From: Bacteroidales bacterium
GTDB taxonomy: Bacteria; Bacteroidota; Bacteroidia; Bacteroidales; UBA10428
Length of the DNA: 44,003 nucleotides
Direction: 5' to 3'
Assembly (NCBI GenBank): GCA_016935615.1
Contig: JAFGQO010000225.1
Span: 1 to 44,003 of the forward strand
The notes under the pieces are model-generated. The model saw nothing but the letters and a program-made list of their open reading frames with translations, did not search any database and had not been told where the DNA came from. Made by a program: the position numbers and the translations under genes. Shown here one piece after another: positions 16,179 to 24,951 of this stretch; the first letter of the stretch is position 1; each line of letters opens with the position of its first letter.

Positions 16179-17411
16179 TCAGGTATTCGGGATTTCAGCA
16201 GATTTCTTTTTCCAGAGAATGGAACTATCTCCGTAGCTGAGAAAACGAAAATTATGTTCCAATGCATATTGGTATACCCTTGACCAGTCGTTACCAATGA
16301 ATGCAGCTACCAACAACAATAAAGTACTGCAGGGCTGATGAAAATTTGTTATCAGCGCATCAGCAACTTTAAAGTTATATCCCGGTATGATCATTATTCC
16401 TGTTTCACCTTCCAGCGAAACGAGCTTTTCTTTTTCCAGCATTTTAATGAGATTTTCAAATACAGTCTGACAAGAATAGTTCCCAGGGAGGGATTTGTAG
16501 TCCCACTGTTCAAGTTTAAAGCACAATTCTTGATTCATTATACTTTTAACGCCAAGCCAGTAAAGACTTTCCAGGGTCCGAAGTGTGGTGGTGCCGGTTG
16601 CAATAACCGTTCTGTCTGATTTTGAAAGTTTTTTCAGTGATTGTATGGTTACAGAAAATACTTCGTTGTGCATAATATGATCTGATACATTATTTGTTTT
16701 TACAGGCTGAAATGTTCCTGCAGCAACATGCAGAGTAATCTCTTCCGGGGTAAGATTCTTTTTTCTCAGCTTGTTCAGAACATTTTGAGTGAAATGCAGA
16801 CCTGCTGTAGGCGCTGCTACCGAACCCTTTACAATGGAATAAACAGTCTGGTATCGGTCCTTATCAATCGTTTCAGAATTACGATTCAGGTATGGTGGTA
16901 TGGGGATTACACCTAAGAAATCCAGAATTTCTCCAAAAGAGAAATTTCCGTTCCAGAAAAACCTTACGATAGCGTACCCTTTTTGAAGTTTGATTCTTTC
17001 AGCAGTTAGTATATATTTTTTATTACCCGCACTAAATTCAAGCTGCAGAGGTTCGTCTTTCCATTTCTTCAGATTGCCTACAATACAAGTCCAGGCACAC
17101 GAATCAGTTCTTGAAAAAGACAATTGATAGTCAACAGGATCATAGGGAGTTAAACAGAATATCTCAATATTTGCACCTGTTTTTTTTGTGAACTTCAGAC
17201 GGGCATGGATTACACGTGTGTCATTTATATAAAGCTGACATTTCAGGGGAAAAAGATCCGGGAGGTATTTAAATTTTGATTCAGAAATTTGTCCGTCCTT
17301 GTATACGAGCAATTTTGATTCATCCCTTTTTGGTAGAGGATATTTCGCTATCCGATCTCCAGGCAAGTTGTAATTGTAATCATTAATGGATATTTTCTCA
17401 ACCGGGATCAT
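16179..17411 (-). CDS. queA: S-adenosylmethionine:tRNA ribosyltransferase-isomerase, long QueA paralogue
   Basis: A 410-residue member of the QueA family, which transfers the ribosyl part of SAM to 7-aminomethyl-7-deazaguanine in tRNA to make epoxyqueuosine. Family motifs seen are YNLPGDRIAKYPLPKRDESKL (wording split by family variation), SVAAPTAGLHFT, HVAAGTFQPV and ATGTTTLRTLESLYW. It is 50-60 residues longer than a standard QueA, with extra sequence in the middle domain and at the C-terminus. I recall that Bacteroidota often carry a second, longer QueA-like protein, so this could be that paralogue and the true queA may be elsewhere. It is divergent from the Smr gene with a 56-bp shared promoter region. 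Confidence 0.82.
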   Translation of the reverse strand: MIPVEKISINDYNYNLPGDRIAKYPLPKRDESKLLVYKDGQISESKFKYLPDLFPLKCQLYINDTRVIHARLKFTKKTGANIEIFCLTPYDPVDYQLSFSRTDSCAWTCIVGNLKKWKDEPLQLEFSAGNKKYILTAERIKLQKGYAIVRFFWNGNFSFGEILDFLGVIPIPPYLNRNSETIDKDRYQTVYSIVKGSVAAPTAGLHFTQNVLNKLRKKNLTPEEITLHVAAGTFQPVKTNNVSDHIMHNEVFSVTIQSLKKLSKSDRTVIATGTTTLRTLESLYWLGVKSIMNQELCFKLEQWDYKSLPGNYSCQTVFENLIKMLEKEKLVSLEGETGIMIIPGYNFKVADALITNFHQPCSTLLLLVAAFIGNDWSRVYQYALEHNFRFLSYGDSSILWKKKSAEIPNT

Positions 17412-17467
17412 TATAAATGATGCTTTTGCGCCAAAAATAGCTAATTTTGCAGCGAAAAAAACAGGCG
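17412..17467. promoter_or_regulatory. Compact divergent promoter, queA paralogue / Smr gene
   Basis: Both strands carry a match to the Bacteroidota -7 element TAnnTTTG: TAATTTTG at 17442-17449 (plus, towards the Smr gene) and TATTTTTG at 17439-17432 (minus, towards the queA paralogue). The two are 2 bp apart. Convincing -33 TTTG elements at normal spacing were not found, so these are candidates only. Confidence 0.4.
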
Positions 17468-18514
17468 ATGGGCATTAGAATAGGAAGCAAAGTCAAATTT
17501 CTGAATGCAGTTGGCGGAGGAACCGTAAAAGGATTTTCTGATGACAAGACAGCTCTTATCGAGACTGTTGATGGGTTTGATATACCTGTTCTGGTGACTG
17601 ATCTGATACTTGAGTCTTCTGATTCATATGATCCGGGGAGTGCCGGAAGCGAAACGGAACACAATGAAATTGAACCCGCAATTGCGGAAATAATAAAATC
17701 AGATGTTTCTTTTGAAGATAAAAAATATGCTGAATTTACAGGTGAAATTCTACTGGCTATTGTACCTGAAAATGATCAGATTTTACATGTCAGCAATTTG
17801 GGATTGTATGTAATTAACGATAGCAATTACTATATGAATTATATTGCCGGTCAGAAGGATAGCGGTGTTTATGCTCATATCTCAACAGGAATCGTAGAAC
17901 CTGATACAAAACTGGAAATTGCCCGGTTCAGTCAGACTGATATAAGTAAGATAAGTGATTTTATGTTGCAGGGGACTTTATACAAACACGGATTGTTTCA
18001 GCCTGTTGAACCATACGCTGAAGTTTTTAATATTGAGAAAATAAACTTCTATAAGATGCAGTTCTTTAAAACAAATGATTATTTTCATAAGAAGGCATTG
18101 ATTTTCAGAAGGGAAAACGAACAGGATGATCAATGTGTACCCGGGAACCTGACAGAAACAGACTGGTCAGAGATTATCAATCAGAAGGAGGGAGCTGAAG
18201 AGAAAGTGATTAAAAAATCCACTGAAAATATCCATCTGAAGGAGATTGACCTTCACATAGAAGAATTGGTAGAGACTCATGCCGGGTTGAAAAACAGTGA
18301 AATTTTGAATATTCAACTTTCAAAATTTAAGGATGCTCTTGAATCAGCATTACAGTCAGAAATACAGAAGATAGTATTTATTCATGGAATTGGAAATGGA
18401 ATTCTTAAGTATGAATTGAGAAAGAAGCTGGATAAAGACTACCCGGAATTAAGATACCAGGATGCATCTTTTAAAGAATATGGATTTGGTGCAACCATGG
18501 TGTATTTGAAATAG
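17468..18514 (+). CDS. DUF2027 protein with C-terminal Smr domain
   Basis: A 348-residue protein. I chose the ATG at 17468 rather than the in-frame TTG at 17447, because MGIRIGSKVKFLN is the conserved-looking N-terminus and the TTG overlaps the promoter region. The N-terminal part, with GGGTVKGFSDDKTALIE, resembles a small beta-barrel, followed by a DUF2027 region. Residues from about 255 to the end are a Smr domain with IDLHIEEL and the HGIGNGILKYELR motif. Smr domains in MutS2 and related proteins nick or bind nucleic acid, and the role in this architecture is unknown. The RNase P RNA gene lies 116 bp downstream. Confidence 0.85.
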   Translation: MGIRIGSKVKFLNAVGGGTVKGFSDDKTALIETVDGFDIPVLVTDLILESSDSYDPGSAGSETEHNEIEPAIAEIIKSDVSFEDKKYAEFTGEILLAIVPENDQILHVSNLGLYVINDSNYYMNYIAGQKDSGVYAHISTGIVEPDTKLEIARFSQTDISKISDFMLQGTLYKHGLFQPVEPYAEVFNIEKINFYKMQFFKTNDYFHKKALIFRRENEQDDQCVPGNLTETDWSEIINQKEGAEEKVIKKSTENIHLKEIDLHIEELVETHAGLKNSEILNIQLSKFKDALESALQSEIQKIVFIHGIGNGILKYELRKKLDKDYPELRYQDASFKEYGFGATMVYLK

Positions 18515-18520
18515 TCTGAA

Positions 18521-18562
18521 GTTTAGAGTTTATAGTTTAGAGTTTAGAGTCAGGAGTTTTGG
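18521..18562. repeat. Heptanucleotide tandem repeat (GTTTAGA)
   Basis: Six consecutive 7-nt units read GTTTAGA, GTTTATA, GTTTAGA, GTTTAGA, GTCAGGA and GTTTTGG, decaying towards the right. The tract lies between the Smr gene and rnpB, directly after the Smr stop codon. It is non-coding, and its length may vary between strains. Confidence 0.7.
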
Positions 18563-18630
18563 TTTAGTTGAGGAGGTGATTAGTTACTGGTTACTGATCA
18601 CGATTCACGAATCAAAACTCATAAAAAATA

Positions 18631-19005
18631 GCAGTAAACCGTTCTGTCGTGCTGATTTCTTCATGGAGTCAGTAAGGAAAGTCCGGACAGCACAGGGCAC
18701 CGCACTCTCGTGAGAGAGGTACCTGTGAGGGTACAGAAGCAGGGAAGAAAATAACCGCCTGTTGAAAATGGAGAAGGTTGGGCAAGCCCGCCTTCGCTAA
18801 AGCTTCGGCGGGCAAGGGTGAGAAGGTGAGGTAAGAGCTCACCAGTTGTGATGGTGACATTGCAAGCTGCCTGCCTTGCGGGTTGCAAGATCATGTACAT
18901 CAGCATATAAAGGCTGCCCGCCTGATGCTGAGGGGTAGATCGCAAAGATAAATGACAGAAATCCCGGTTTACCGGGAAACAGAATCCGGCTTACAGGTTT
19001 ACTGC
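18631..19005 (+). ncRNA. rnpB: RNase P RNA, bacterial type A
   Basis: The catalytic RNA of RNase P, which removes 5' leaders from pre-tRNA. The ends pair as P1: GCAGTAAACC (18631-18640) with GGTTTACTGC (18996-19005). Conserved core elements occur in order: GGAAAGTCCGGAC, ACAGAAG, ATAACCGCC, AAGGGTGAGAAGGTGAGGTA with AAGAGC, the GCAAGATCA segment, GGGGTAGATC, ATAAATGACAGA and CAGAATCCGGCTTA. The order and spacing leave little doubt. The P8/P9 region carries a palindromic insertion (listed separately). The gene stands alone between the Smr gene and a divergently unrelated esterase gene. Confidence 0.95.
18786..18813. repeat. Palindromic REP-like element inside the RNase P RNA
   Basis: GCCCGCC (18786-18792) pairs with GGCGGGC (18807-18813). 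After a 3x3 internal loop, a second 3-bp stem GCT/AGC encloses AA. It occupies the place where E. coli rnpB has the short GCAA-capped P9 hairpin. The GC content and the sequence, which I remember as a palindrome dispersed in several Bacteroidota and other genomes, suggest insertion or capture of a repeat element. Confidence 0.6.
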
Positions 19006-19101
19006 TTTTCAATTGAGAATGAAATATCCCTTCAGTTTTATTCTGCTGTTGTGGAGTTATACTGAATGTGAATTTCCAAACAACTATAAAATATTAACTT
19101 T

Positions 19102-20244
19102 ATGCGCATTAAGTACTTATTATTTTATTTCATCCTTTCTGCATCTGTTTGTTATTGTTGTCATCCTGATAGTAAACAGCATTCAACTTTTGATGCGGGA
19201 TTTTTCTCTCCCTCAAACGAAAATATTACCTGCATAGGACGATTTGACACTTCCGATCCTTTGAAGTATATATTTTCTCACCCGGCAAGTTCTATTTCTT
19301 TCCGGTTTAAAGGGAAGAAAGCCGGGATTTTGCTGAATGATCTATCTGAATCAGGTATTGATCATGCAGGAAACCCTAACAGGAATATGTTTAACGTTTA
19401 CATTGATCAGGAAAAGTATTTTCTTCTGGAGTTAAATAAAATGGATACTGTTTACCAACTTTTTAGCAGTATTTATGATAGCGTGCATACAATTACAATA
19501 GTCAAACGAACGGAGTCTCTTGTAGGCAAGGTCGAGTTTTCAGGCATTCAATTGGATGAGAATGGAGTGCTCATTGAAATTCCTTTCATCCCGGAGAGAA
19601 AAATGGAATTTATTGGTAATTCCATTACATGTGGATATGGAAACGAAGCAATAGATCAATATCAGCCGTTTAGCTGTGAGACTGAAAATGCTTCTCTTGC
19701 ATATGGTGCAATAACGGCCGATCGTCTCAATGCCCAATATGTTGCAGTAGCCTATTCCGGCAGAGGCATTGTTCAGAATTATGATGGTTCACAGGTGAAT
19801 GTGGTTTCTGAAATCTGGAACAGGATATTTCCGGATGAAGACAAACCTTTGTGGGATCATAAGCTATACACTCCTGATATTACAGTTATCAATCTTGGAA
19901 CAAATGATTTCTCAAGCGGGGTTGATACAGGTCTTTTCAAACAAGCCTATGCATCATTTCTAAAGCAGGTGAGAAAAGAATATCCAACTACTTCAATTGT
20001 TTGTTTAATTGGTCCAATGCTGAATAACAGTTATCCTGAAAACGCACTGGATATCAGCAGAAACTTAGTATCTTCCATTGTCAATGGTAAACACAGAGCA
20101 GGAGATACCAAAATATATTTTTTTGAATTGACGCGGCAAACAGGAGAGTACGGATACGGAGCCGATTGGCATCCTTCTGTTGCACAGCATGTATACAACG
20201 CCTGTGAATTGACACAATATATTAAAGAAATAACCGGTTGGTGA
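19102..20244 (+). CDS. SGNH/GDSL esterase, CE2-like acetylxylan esterase
   Basis: A 380-residue exported esterase. The N-terminal hydrophobic segment with Cys17/19/20 may be a lipoprotein signal. Residues 40-155 form a beta-sandwich typical of CE2 enzymes (IGRFDTSDP...FRFKGKKAGILL). The SGNH domain has the nucleophile Ser174 in EFIGNSITCGYG, the NLGTNDFSSG block (about 264-273), and Asp355/His357 in GADWHPS. CE2 members remove acetyl groups from xylan or glucomannan. It is followed 154 bp later by a second esterase on the same strand and faces a GH5 gene, which suggests a small hemicellulose locus. Confidence 0.85.
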   Translation: MRIKYLLFYFILSASVCYCCHPDSKQHSTFDAGFFSPSNENITCIGRFDTSDPLKYIFSHPASSISFRFKGKKAGILLNDLSESGIDHAGNPNRNMFNVYIDQEKYFLLELNKMDTVYQLFSSIYDSVHTITIVKRTESLVGKVEFSGIQLDENGVLIEIPFIPERKMEFIGNSITCGYGNEAIDQYQPFSCETENASLAYGAITADRLNAQYVAVAYSGRGIVQNYDGSQVNVVSEIWNRIFPDEDKPLWDHKLYTPDITVINLGTNDFSSGVDTGLFKQAYASFLKQVRKEYPTTSIVCLIGPMLNNSYPENALDISRNLVSSIVNGKHRAGDTKIYFFELTRQTGEYGYGADWHPSVAQHVYNACELTQYIKEITGW

Positions 20245-20397
20245 TCTTCCTGCATTCTGAATCCGTGAATACTCTATTTCCTGAAAAAAATGAATCGAGA
20301 TTATTAATAATTTGTATTTTTAACAAATTGACATGAAATGAAGTAAGAATAAACCTTGTTATCGTTGGGTATTTCTAATCAAATAAAAATCCTGAAT

Positions 20398-22425
20398 ATG
20401 AGAAAACTATCATTTATTTCTTTATTGATTGCTATTCTGTTGGGTTGCTCATCTCCACAATCAGATTTTATTGAACTGCCTTCAATCATTAGTGATGGAA
20501 TGGTTCTTCAGCAAAATACGGAAGTAGTGTTATGGGGCAAGACTGCGCCACATCAAAAAGTTGAAATTACGTCAAGCTGGGGTACCCGAAAATCTGTCAG
20601 ATCTGATAGTGCCGGTCTCTGGAAGTTAAAAATTTTTACTGCGGATGCAGGAGGTCCATATGAACTGGCATTTCAGACGAAAGATACAAGTGTTGTTATT
20701 CATGACATTTTATTGGGAGAAGTGTGGTTGGCATCAGGACAATCCAACATGGAAATGCCACTGACAGGTTGGCCACCGGTCGATACAATTAGTAACAGTG
20801 AGGAAGAAATTGCCAATGCCAATTATCCTCAGATCCGGCTTTTCACTGTCCCAAAAAATGTATCGTTAGTAAAATTAAACAATTGTGAAGGTCAATGGAA
20901 ACAATGTACACCCGAAACTGTTGCCGGTTTTAGTGCAACGGCTTATTTTTTCGGCAGAGAGCTTTACAAAGAACTGAATATTCCCATCGGATTAATTCAC
21001 AGCAGTTGGGGTGGTACACCGGCAGAATCATGGATTTCTATGGATTATTTAAGAGAAATTCCTTCTTTTGCTTTTTTTGAGGATACTTTGGAATTAGCTG
21101 TTCATCAATATGACTCCTTATTGAAGTGGATGAATCAGCTGAATACTATTCCTGTTCAGTCAACAAAAGAATTTTATGAAACGTTGGATTTTGTTGATTT
21201 ACAATTTACAAAGTCAGATTATGACGACTCTTCATGGCCAACAATGAAAGTCCCGTTAGAGTGGTCGGGAACGGAACTGGGCAAATTTGACGGCATAGTT
21301 TGTTATAGAAAAGAATTTATCCTTCCGGAATCGTTTGCCCGCAAAGATCTGACATTACACCTCGGACCGATTGATGATATGGACGATACCTATGTTAATG
21401 GCAAGAGAATTGGTAAAACGTTAGCTCCCGGATTCTGGAAGAAAGAAAGAGTTTATTCAATACCCGCTGATATAGTAAAACCCGGTAAAAATATTCTTAC
21501 GGTGTTTGTTATAGATAATGTAGGAGGTGGCGGTATATACAGTTCATCAGATATTACTATTTCTGATACGGACAATATGCATTCATTTAGTATAAGCGGA
21601 GAATGGAAATTCTTACCGGTAGCTGAATTAATAAATCTCAACCTGCATTTTTTTGATAGCGATAATACATATGATTCCAGACCTGATTTGAGTATTGCGA
21701 TCAATCAGGATACTCCAACGCTGCTGTTTAACGGTATGATCCATCCTGTAAAACCATTCACTGTAAAAGGCATAATCTGGTATCAGGGAGAGTCAAATGT
21801 TGGCAGAGGTTATCAATACAGAACTCTGTTCCCGGCATTGATAGAGAGTTGGAGAGGAGAGTGGGGGCAGGGTGATTTTCCATTCTACTTTGTTCAGATA
21901 GCCCCATGGTATTATGACGGGGATATACCCAGTTCGGCGGCCGAACTCAGGGAAGCACAACTCCTGACGATGAATATACCAAAAACCGGTATGGTAGTAA
22001 CTACGGATATTGGATCATTGGAAACTATCCATCCTTCAAATAAACAGGAAATAGGAAGACGTCTGGCACTTTGGGCACTGGCAAAAGATTACGGATATGA
22101 TTCATTGACCTTTTCAGGACCAGTTTTCAATTCGTTGGATATTCAGGAAAACAAAGCCATTGTCCACTTTGATTATGCAGATAATGGTTTGATGATTAAA
22201 GATGGGCCGCTTACCTTTTTTGAAATTGCAGGGAATGACCGCCTATATCATCCTGCAAATGCAGAAATTTCAGGTAACACTGTGATTGTTACATCCGAAC
22301 TGGTTGAAAGACCTGTTGCAGTTAGATTTGGATGGCGCGATATTGCAGCACCCAATCTGTATAATGTCGAAGGATTGCCTGCATCACCTTTCAGGACAGA
22401 TAGCTGGAAAAGACTTTCGGAGTAA
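20398..22425 (+). CDS. Sialate O-acetylesterase-family lipoprotein (CE20-like SGNH esterase)
   Basis: 675 residues from the ATG at 20398. A TTG 42 bp upstream stays in frame, but the lipoprotein signal MRKLSFISLLIAILLGCSS begins here, with the lipobox LLGC. The split SGNH domain has WLASGQSNMEM (nucleophile Ser116) and WYQGESNVGRG, and IHPSNKQEIGRR with the catalytic His. A GH2-like jelly roll (LHLGPIDDMDDTYVNGKRIG) is inserted in between. Family members deacetylate sialic acid or, in several plant-glycan loci, xylan. The neighbours favour hemicellulose here. Its stop is only 9 bp from the stop of the convergent GH5 gene. Confidence 0.88.
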   Translation: MRKLSFISLLIAILLGCSSPQSDFIELPSIISDGMVLQQNTEVVLWGKTAPHQKVEITSSWGTRKSVRSDSAGLWKLKIFTADAGGPYELAFQTKDTSVVIHDILLGEVWLASGQSNMEMPLTGWPPVDTISNSEEEIANANYPQIRLFTVPKNVSLVKLNNCEGQWKQCTPETVAGFSATAYFFGRELYKELNIPIGLIHSSWGGTPAESWISMDYLREIPSFAFFEDTLELAVHQYDSLLKWMNQLNTIPVQSTKEFYETLDFVDLQFTKSDYDDSSWPTMKVPLEWSGTELGKFDGIVCYRKEFILPESFARKDLTLHLGPIDDMDDTYVNGKRIGKTLAPGFWKKERVYSIPADIVKPGKNILTVFVIDNVGGGGIYSSSDITISDTDNMHSFSISGEWKFLPVAELINLNLHFFDSDNTYDSRPDLSIAINQDTPTLLFNGMIHPVKPFTVKGIIWYQGESNVGRGYQYRTLFPALIESWRGEWGQGDFPFYFVQIAPWYYDGDIPSSAAELREAQLLTMNIPKTGMVVTTDIGSLETIHPSNKQEIGRRLALWALAKDYGYDSLTFSGPVFNSLDIQENKAIVHFDYADNGLMIKDGPLTFFEIAGNDRLYHPANAEISGNTVIVTSELVERPVAVRFGWRDIAAPNLYNVEGLPASPFRTDSWKRLSE

Positions 22426-22434
22426 ATTCTGTTG

Positions 22435-24438
22435 TTACTGAATGACAAAAGGCGAAGAGATAATTTCGCCATAAATTTTCATTGTAATAACATAATATCC
22501 TGAAGCAAGAGAACTTATGTCGAGTATGTAGATGTTGTTTTCCGGGTTGTATTCGGGCAATACAGACAGAATATCTCTGCCCGAAATATCAAGAAGTCGT
22601 ATTATTTCAATGCTTTGAGCATCAATTTGTTTTTTAACATATACTATTGAACTGCAAGGATTGGGATAAATAATAAGATTGTCTTTTATAGTATTCCGGG
22701 GATACTCACTCTGGCTGGGTGTTGTGGGATCACTGAATTGAAAATAATTCAGGTTGCAGCCTCCATAATCAATATGTGCTGTAAGAGAATGAGCCCCTTT
22801 TTCAAGGATTACATTGGTTTTTGTATAAGTAATCCAGTCAAACCATCCACCTGTAGAAGGTACTTCAATTGTACCTGTTATATCAACACCATCAAGTTCA
22901 AAATGGAGGTTGGTAAGCGCATTATCGCTGGCATAGCGGAGTTTGAGAGTGTATGCAGCAGAGGAATCTATATGAACTGTATAGTTCATCCATTCACCAA
23001 CCGATGTCCATCCAACGTTATACCCATTACCTGCAATATTGTCGGTACAGGATTCTATATCTACTCCGTCATTTCTGTATGCGCCCCCGTTGTTCCATGT
23101 TTGCCCTTCACTTATCCTTTGATAATCGACATCTGAGTATGCAATTCCCTGCCGGCCCATATCATAATCTGTGGCATAGATCCGCCCGGGGATAGTAAGT
23201 TCATGAAATGACACCGAATTCTCATTGTTTACCTGTCGGGTCAAAGCATCAATGACATCAATATTTATTTTACAGTTTTCCAGTTTCAAGTTTTCAGTTA
23301 TCTCCATCAGAGTTGCTTTTGCGAATTCTTCAGATGGTTTGACATGCTGTCCGGGATTATTCCAGTAATCAAGAAGTTGTTGGTATCCATCTGTCTTGAT
23401 TATGGTAACCGGGCCTGCTACTGAACTGATTTTTTTCTGAGGCCAGAGAGAATAACCAATAGTATGTTCTTCCATAAGCTCTATCATTTCTGTGAACCAT
23501 GTATTTGAGTTTTCACCGGTTTCTCCCAGCCATAAAGGCACGTTATGCTGATCACGCATTGAAAGCATCCATTGTATCGAAGAGGTATTGTTTGGATTCC
23601 AGTATTTATGAAAACTAATTACCAGATTATCATCCCATGGACCGGGGAATCCGGTATAATCATTGGCCCACCAGTTCCCTTCGGTGATTATTAAATGATT
23701 GGTATCAACTGTTCGTATTGAATCGGTTATCCGAATCATTAAATCCCACAGATCCTGGTTATTGTTATCGGAGAGAGGTGGCCACTTGGTCTCGTTTATC
23801 AGATCATAACCACCAATCCACTCCTCTTCAGAATATCTTGCAGCCAGTGTTTTCCACAGATCAGCAGTTCGTGCTCTATTTTCTTCTGATTCCCATAAAG
23901 AAGGTTTTGTCGGATCATAATCGCATATAGCTGCATCATCTCCTTGTCCGCCGGGCGCTGCATGGAGGTCCAATATAAGATACATTTCATTTATTGAACA
24001 CCAGCGTAATAAACTATCGACCATTACAAATCCCGTATCAATGTATTCTCCAACTGGCAGACTTTGAGGTGTGAAAAGGTTATAATGCATAGGAAGTCTT
24101 ATGGAATTGAATCCCCAGTAAGCAAGTGAATCAATATCAATTTTTCGAACATGATTTGCACGCCAGGCACTATAAAAGGTATCCGTATTCTGAGTACCTA
24201 TTAATTCTTCGATTTTTGCTCTGATCTCATACTGAGCATTTGCGAAAGAAGATGTCTCAAGCATATATCCCTCCTGTAACATCCAACCACCAAGGCCTAT
24301 TCCTCTGAGAAAAACTTCTTCTCCCTGGCCATTTACAATTTTTTTATTTTCAGTATGAAGAAATTTCTGAGAAAATGCAGAGTTTGTTTGGAGAATGCAA
24401 AAACTCAGCATAAAAAGAATATGTTTGTATCCGGTCAT
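22435..24438 (-). CDS. GH5 glycanase with CBM6 and T9SS sorting domain
   Basis: A 667-residue secreted enzyme. After a signal peptide (1-24) comes a GH5 (beta/alpha)8 barrel to about residue 365, with the acid/base Glu216 in DLINETKWP and the nucleophile Glu306 in LWLGETGEN. A CBM6-like module (about 415-575) follows, with DYDMGRQGIAYSD and GEWMNYTVHI...YTLKLRYAS. A type A T9SS domain (IIYPNPCSSIVYVKK to the end) closes the protein. The substrate is probably a beta-glucan, mannan or xylan, and sequence alone does not decide. It is presumably displayed on the cell surface, while the two neighbouring esterases deacetylate the same polymers. Confidence 0.9.
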   Translation of the reverse strand: MTGYKHILFMLSFCILQTNSAFSQKFLHTENKKIVNGQGEEVFLRGIGLGGWMLQEGYMLETSSFANAQYEIRAKIEELIGTQNTDTFYSAWRANHVRKIDIDSLAYWGFNSIRLPMHYNLFTPQSLPVGEYIDTGFVMVDSLLRWCSINEMYLILDLHAAPGGQGDDAAICDYDPTKPSLWESEENRARTADLWKTLAARYSEEEWIGGYDLINETKWPPLSDNNNQDLWDLMIRITDSIRTVDTNHLIITEGNWWANDYTGFPGPWDDNLVISFHKYWNPNNTSSIQWMLSMRDQHNVPLWLGETGENSNTWFTEMIELMEEHTIGYSLWPQKKISSVAGPVTIIKTDGYQQLLDYWNNPGQHVKPSEEFAKATLMEITENLKLENCKINIDVIDALTRQVNNENSVSFHELTIPGRIYATDYDMGRQGIAYSDVDYQRISEGQTWNNGGAYRNDGVDIESCTDNIAGNGYNVGWTSVGEWMNYTVHIDSSAAYTLKLRYASDNALTNLHFELDGVDITGTIEVPSTGGWFDWITYTKTNVILEKGAHSLTAHIDYGGCNLNYFQFSDPTTPSQSEYPRNTIKDNLIIYPNPCSSIVYVKKQIDAQSIEIIRLLDISGRDILSVLPEYNPENNIYILDISSLASGYYVITMKIYGEIISSPFVIQ

Positions 24439-24951
24439 AAATCAACTTTTGTTAAAGAACAATCATTAATCAATACTCTATATAAGATCAAACATAAGAT
24501 CGAATAATACCGACGATATATACGATCCAACCTCAGTATTTGGTTATTCGATTGCAAAACGTGAAACACTTTGCCTTCTTTAACCAGGAAAATAAGATCA
24601 GGTATATATGGTTCATACAAACAAATATACAGCTTTTATGATTCAGGTAGGATTCATTCCTGAAGTATTCAGACACTGTTTAATACATAGTAACTCTTTG
24701 AGAGTTTGAATGTTATATTATATTAAAAGAGTTCATTTTGAAAAGTTAAATTTTTTTCCTTACTTGTAAAGGAATTTATACTGATTCCGGGTGATCGATC
24801 GTATATTTATTTCGGATACGGTTATTCCGAAGAGGGTTAGAGCAGGACAGAAGGAAGTCTTGGTGAATTTGAAGCATTTAGTGAATGTAGACCTTAAATC
24901 ATGTAACAATTTTTTTAGATAAGTTTGTTGTATTAATTAAACTATGTAACA
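24439..24951. other. Divergent intergenic region (GH5 / small lipoprotein)
   Basis: 513 bp without a credible gene. It contains three copies of ATAAGATC (24482, 24494, 24592) near the GH5 start, a minus-strand -7-like box TATATTTG (24629-24622), a TTCGGA/TCCGAA hairpin (24811-24831), and a direct repeat ATGTAACAAT (24901 and 24944) just before the lipoprotein start. A 61-codon minus-strand frame is judged spurious. Confidence 0.45.

Noticed and set aside
18661..18945. 94-codon minus-strand ORF
   Set aside because: Lies entirely within the RNase P RNA, antisense to its conserved core.
24435..24620. 61-codon minus-strand ORF upstream of the GH5 gene
   Set aside because: Overlaps the GH5 start, has no homologous character, and sits in a probable promoter region.
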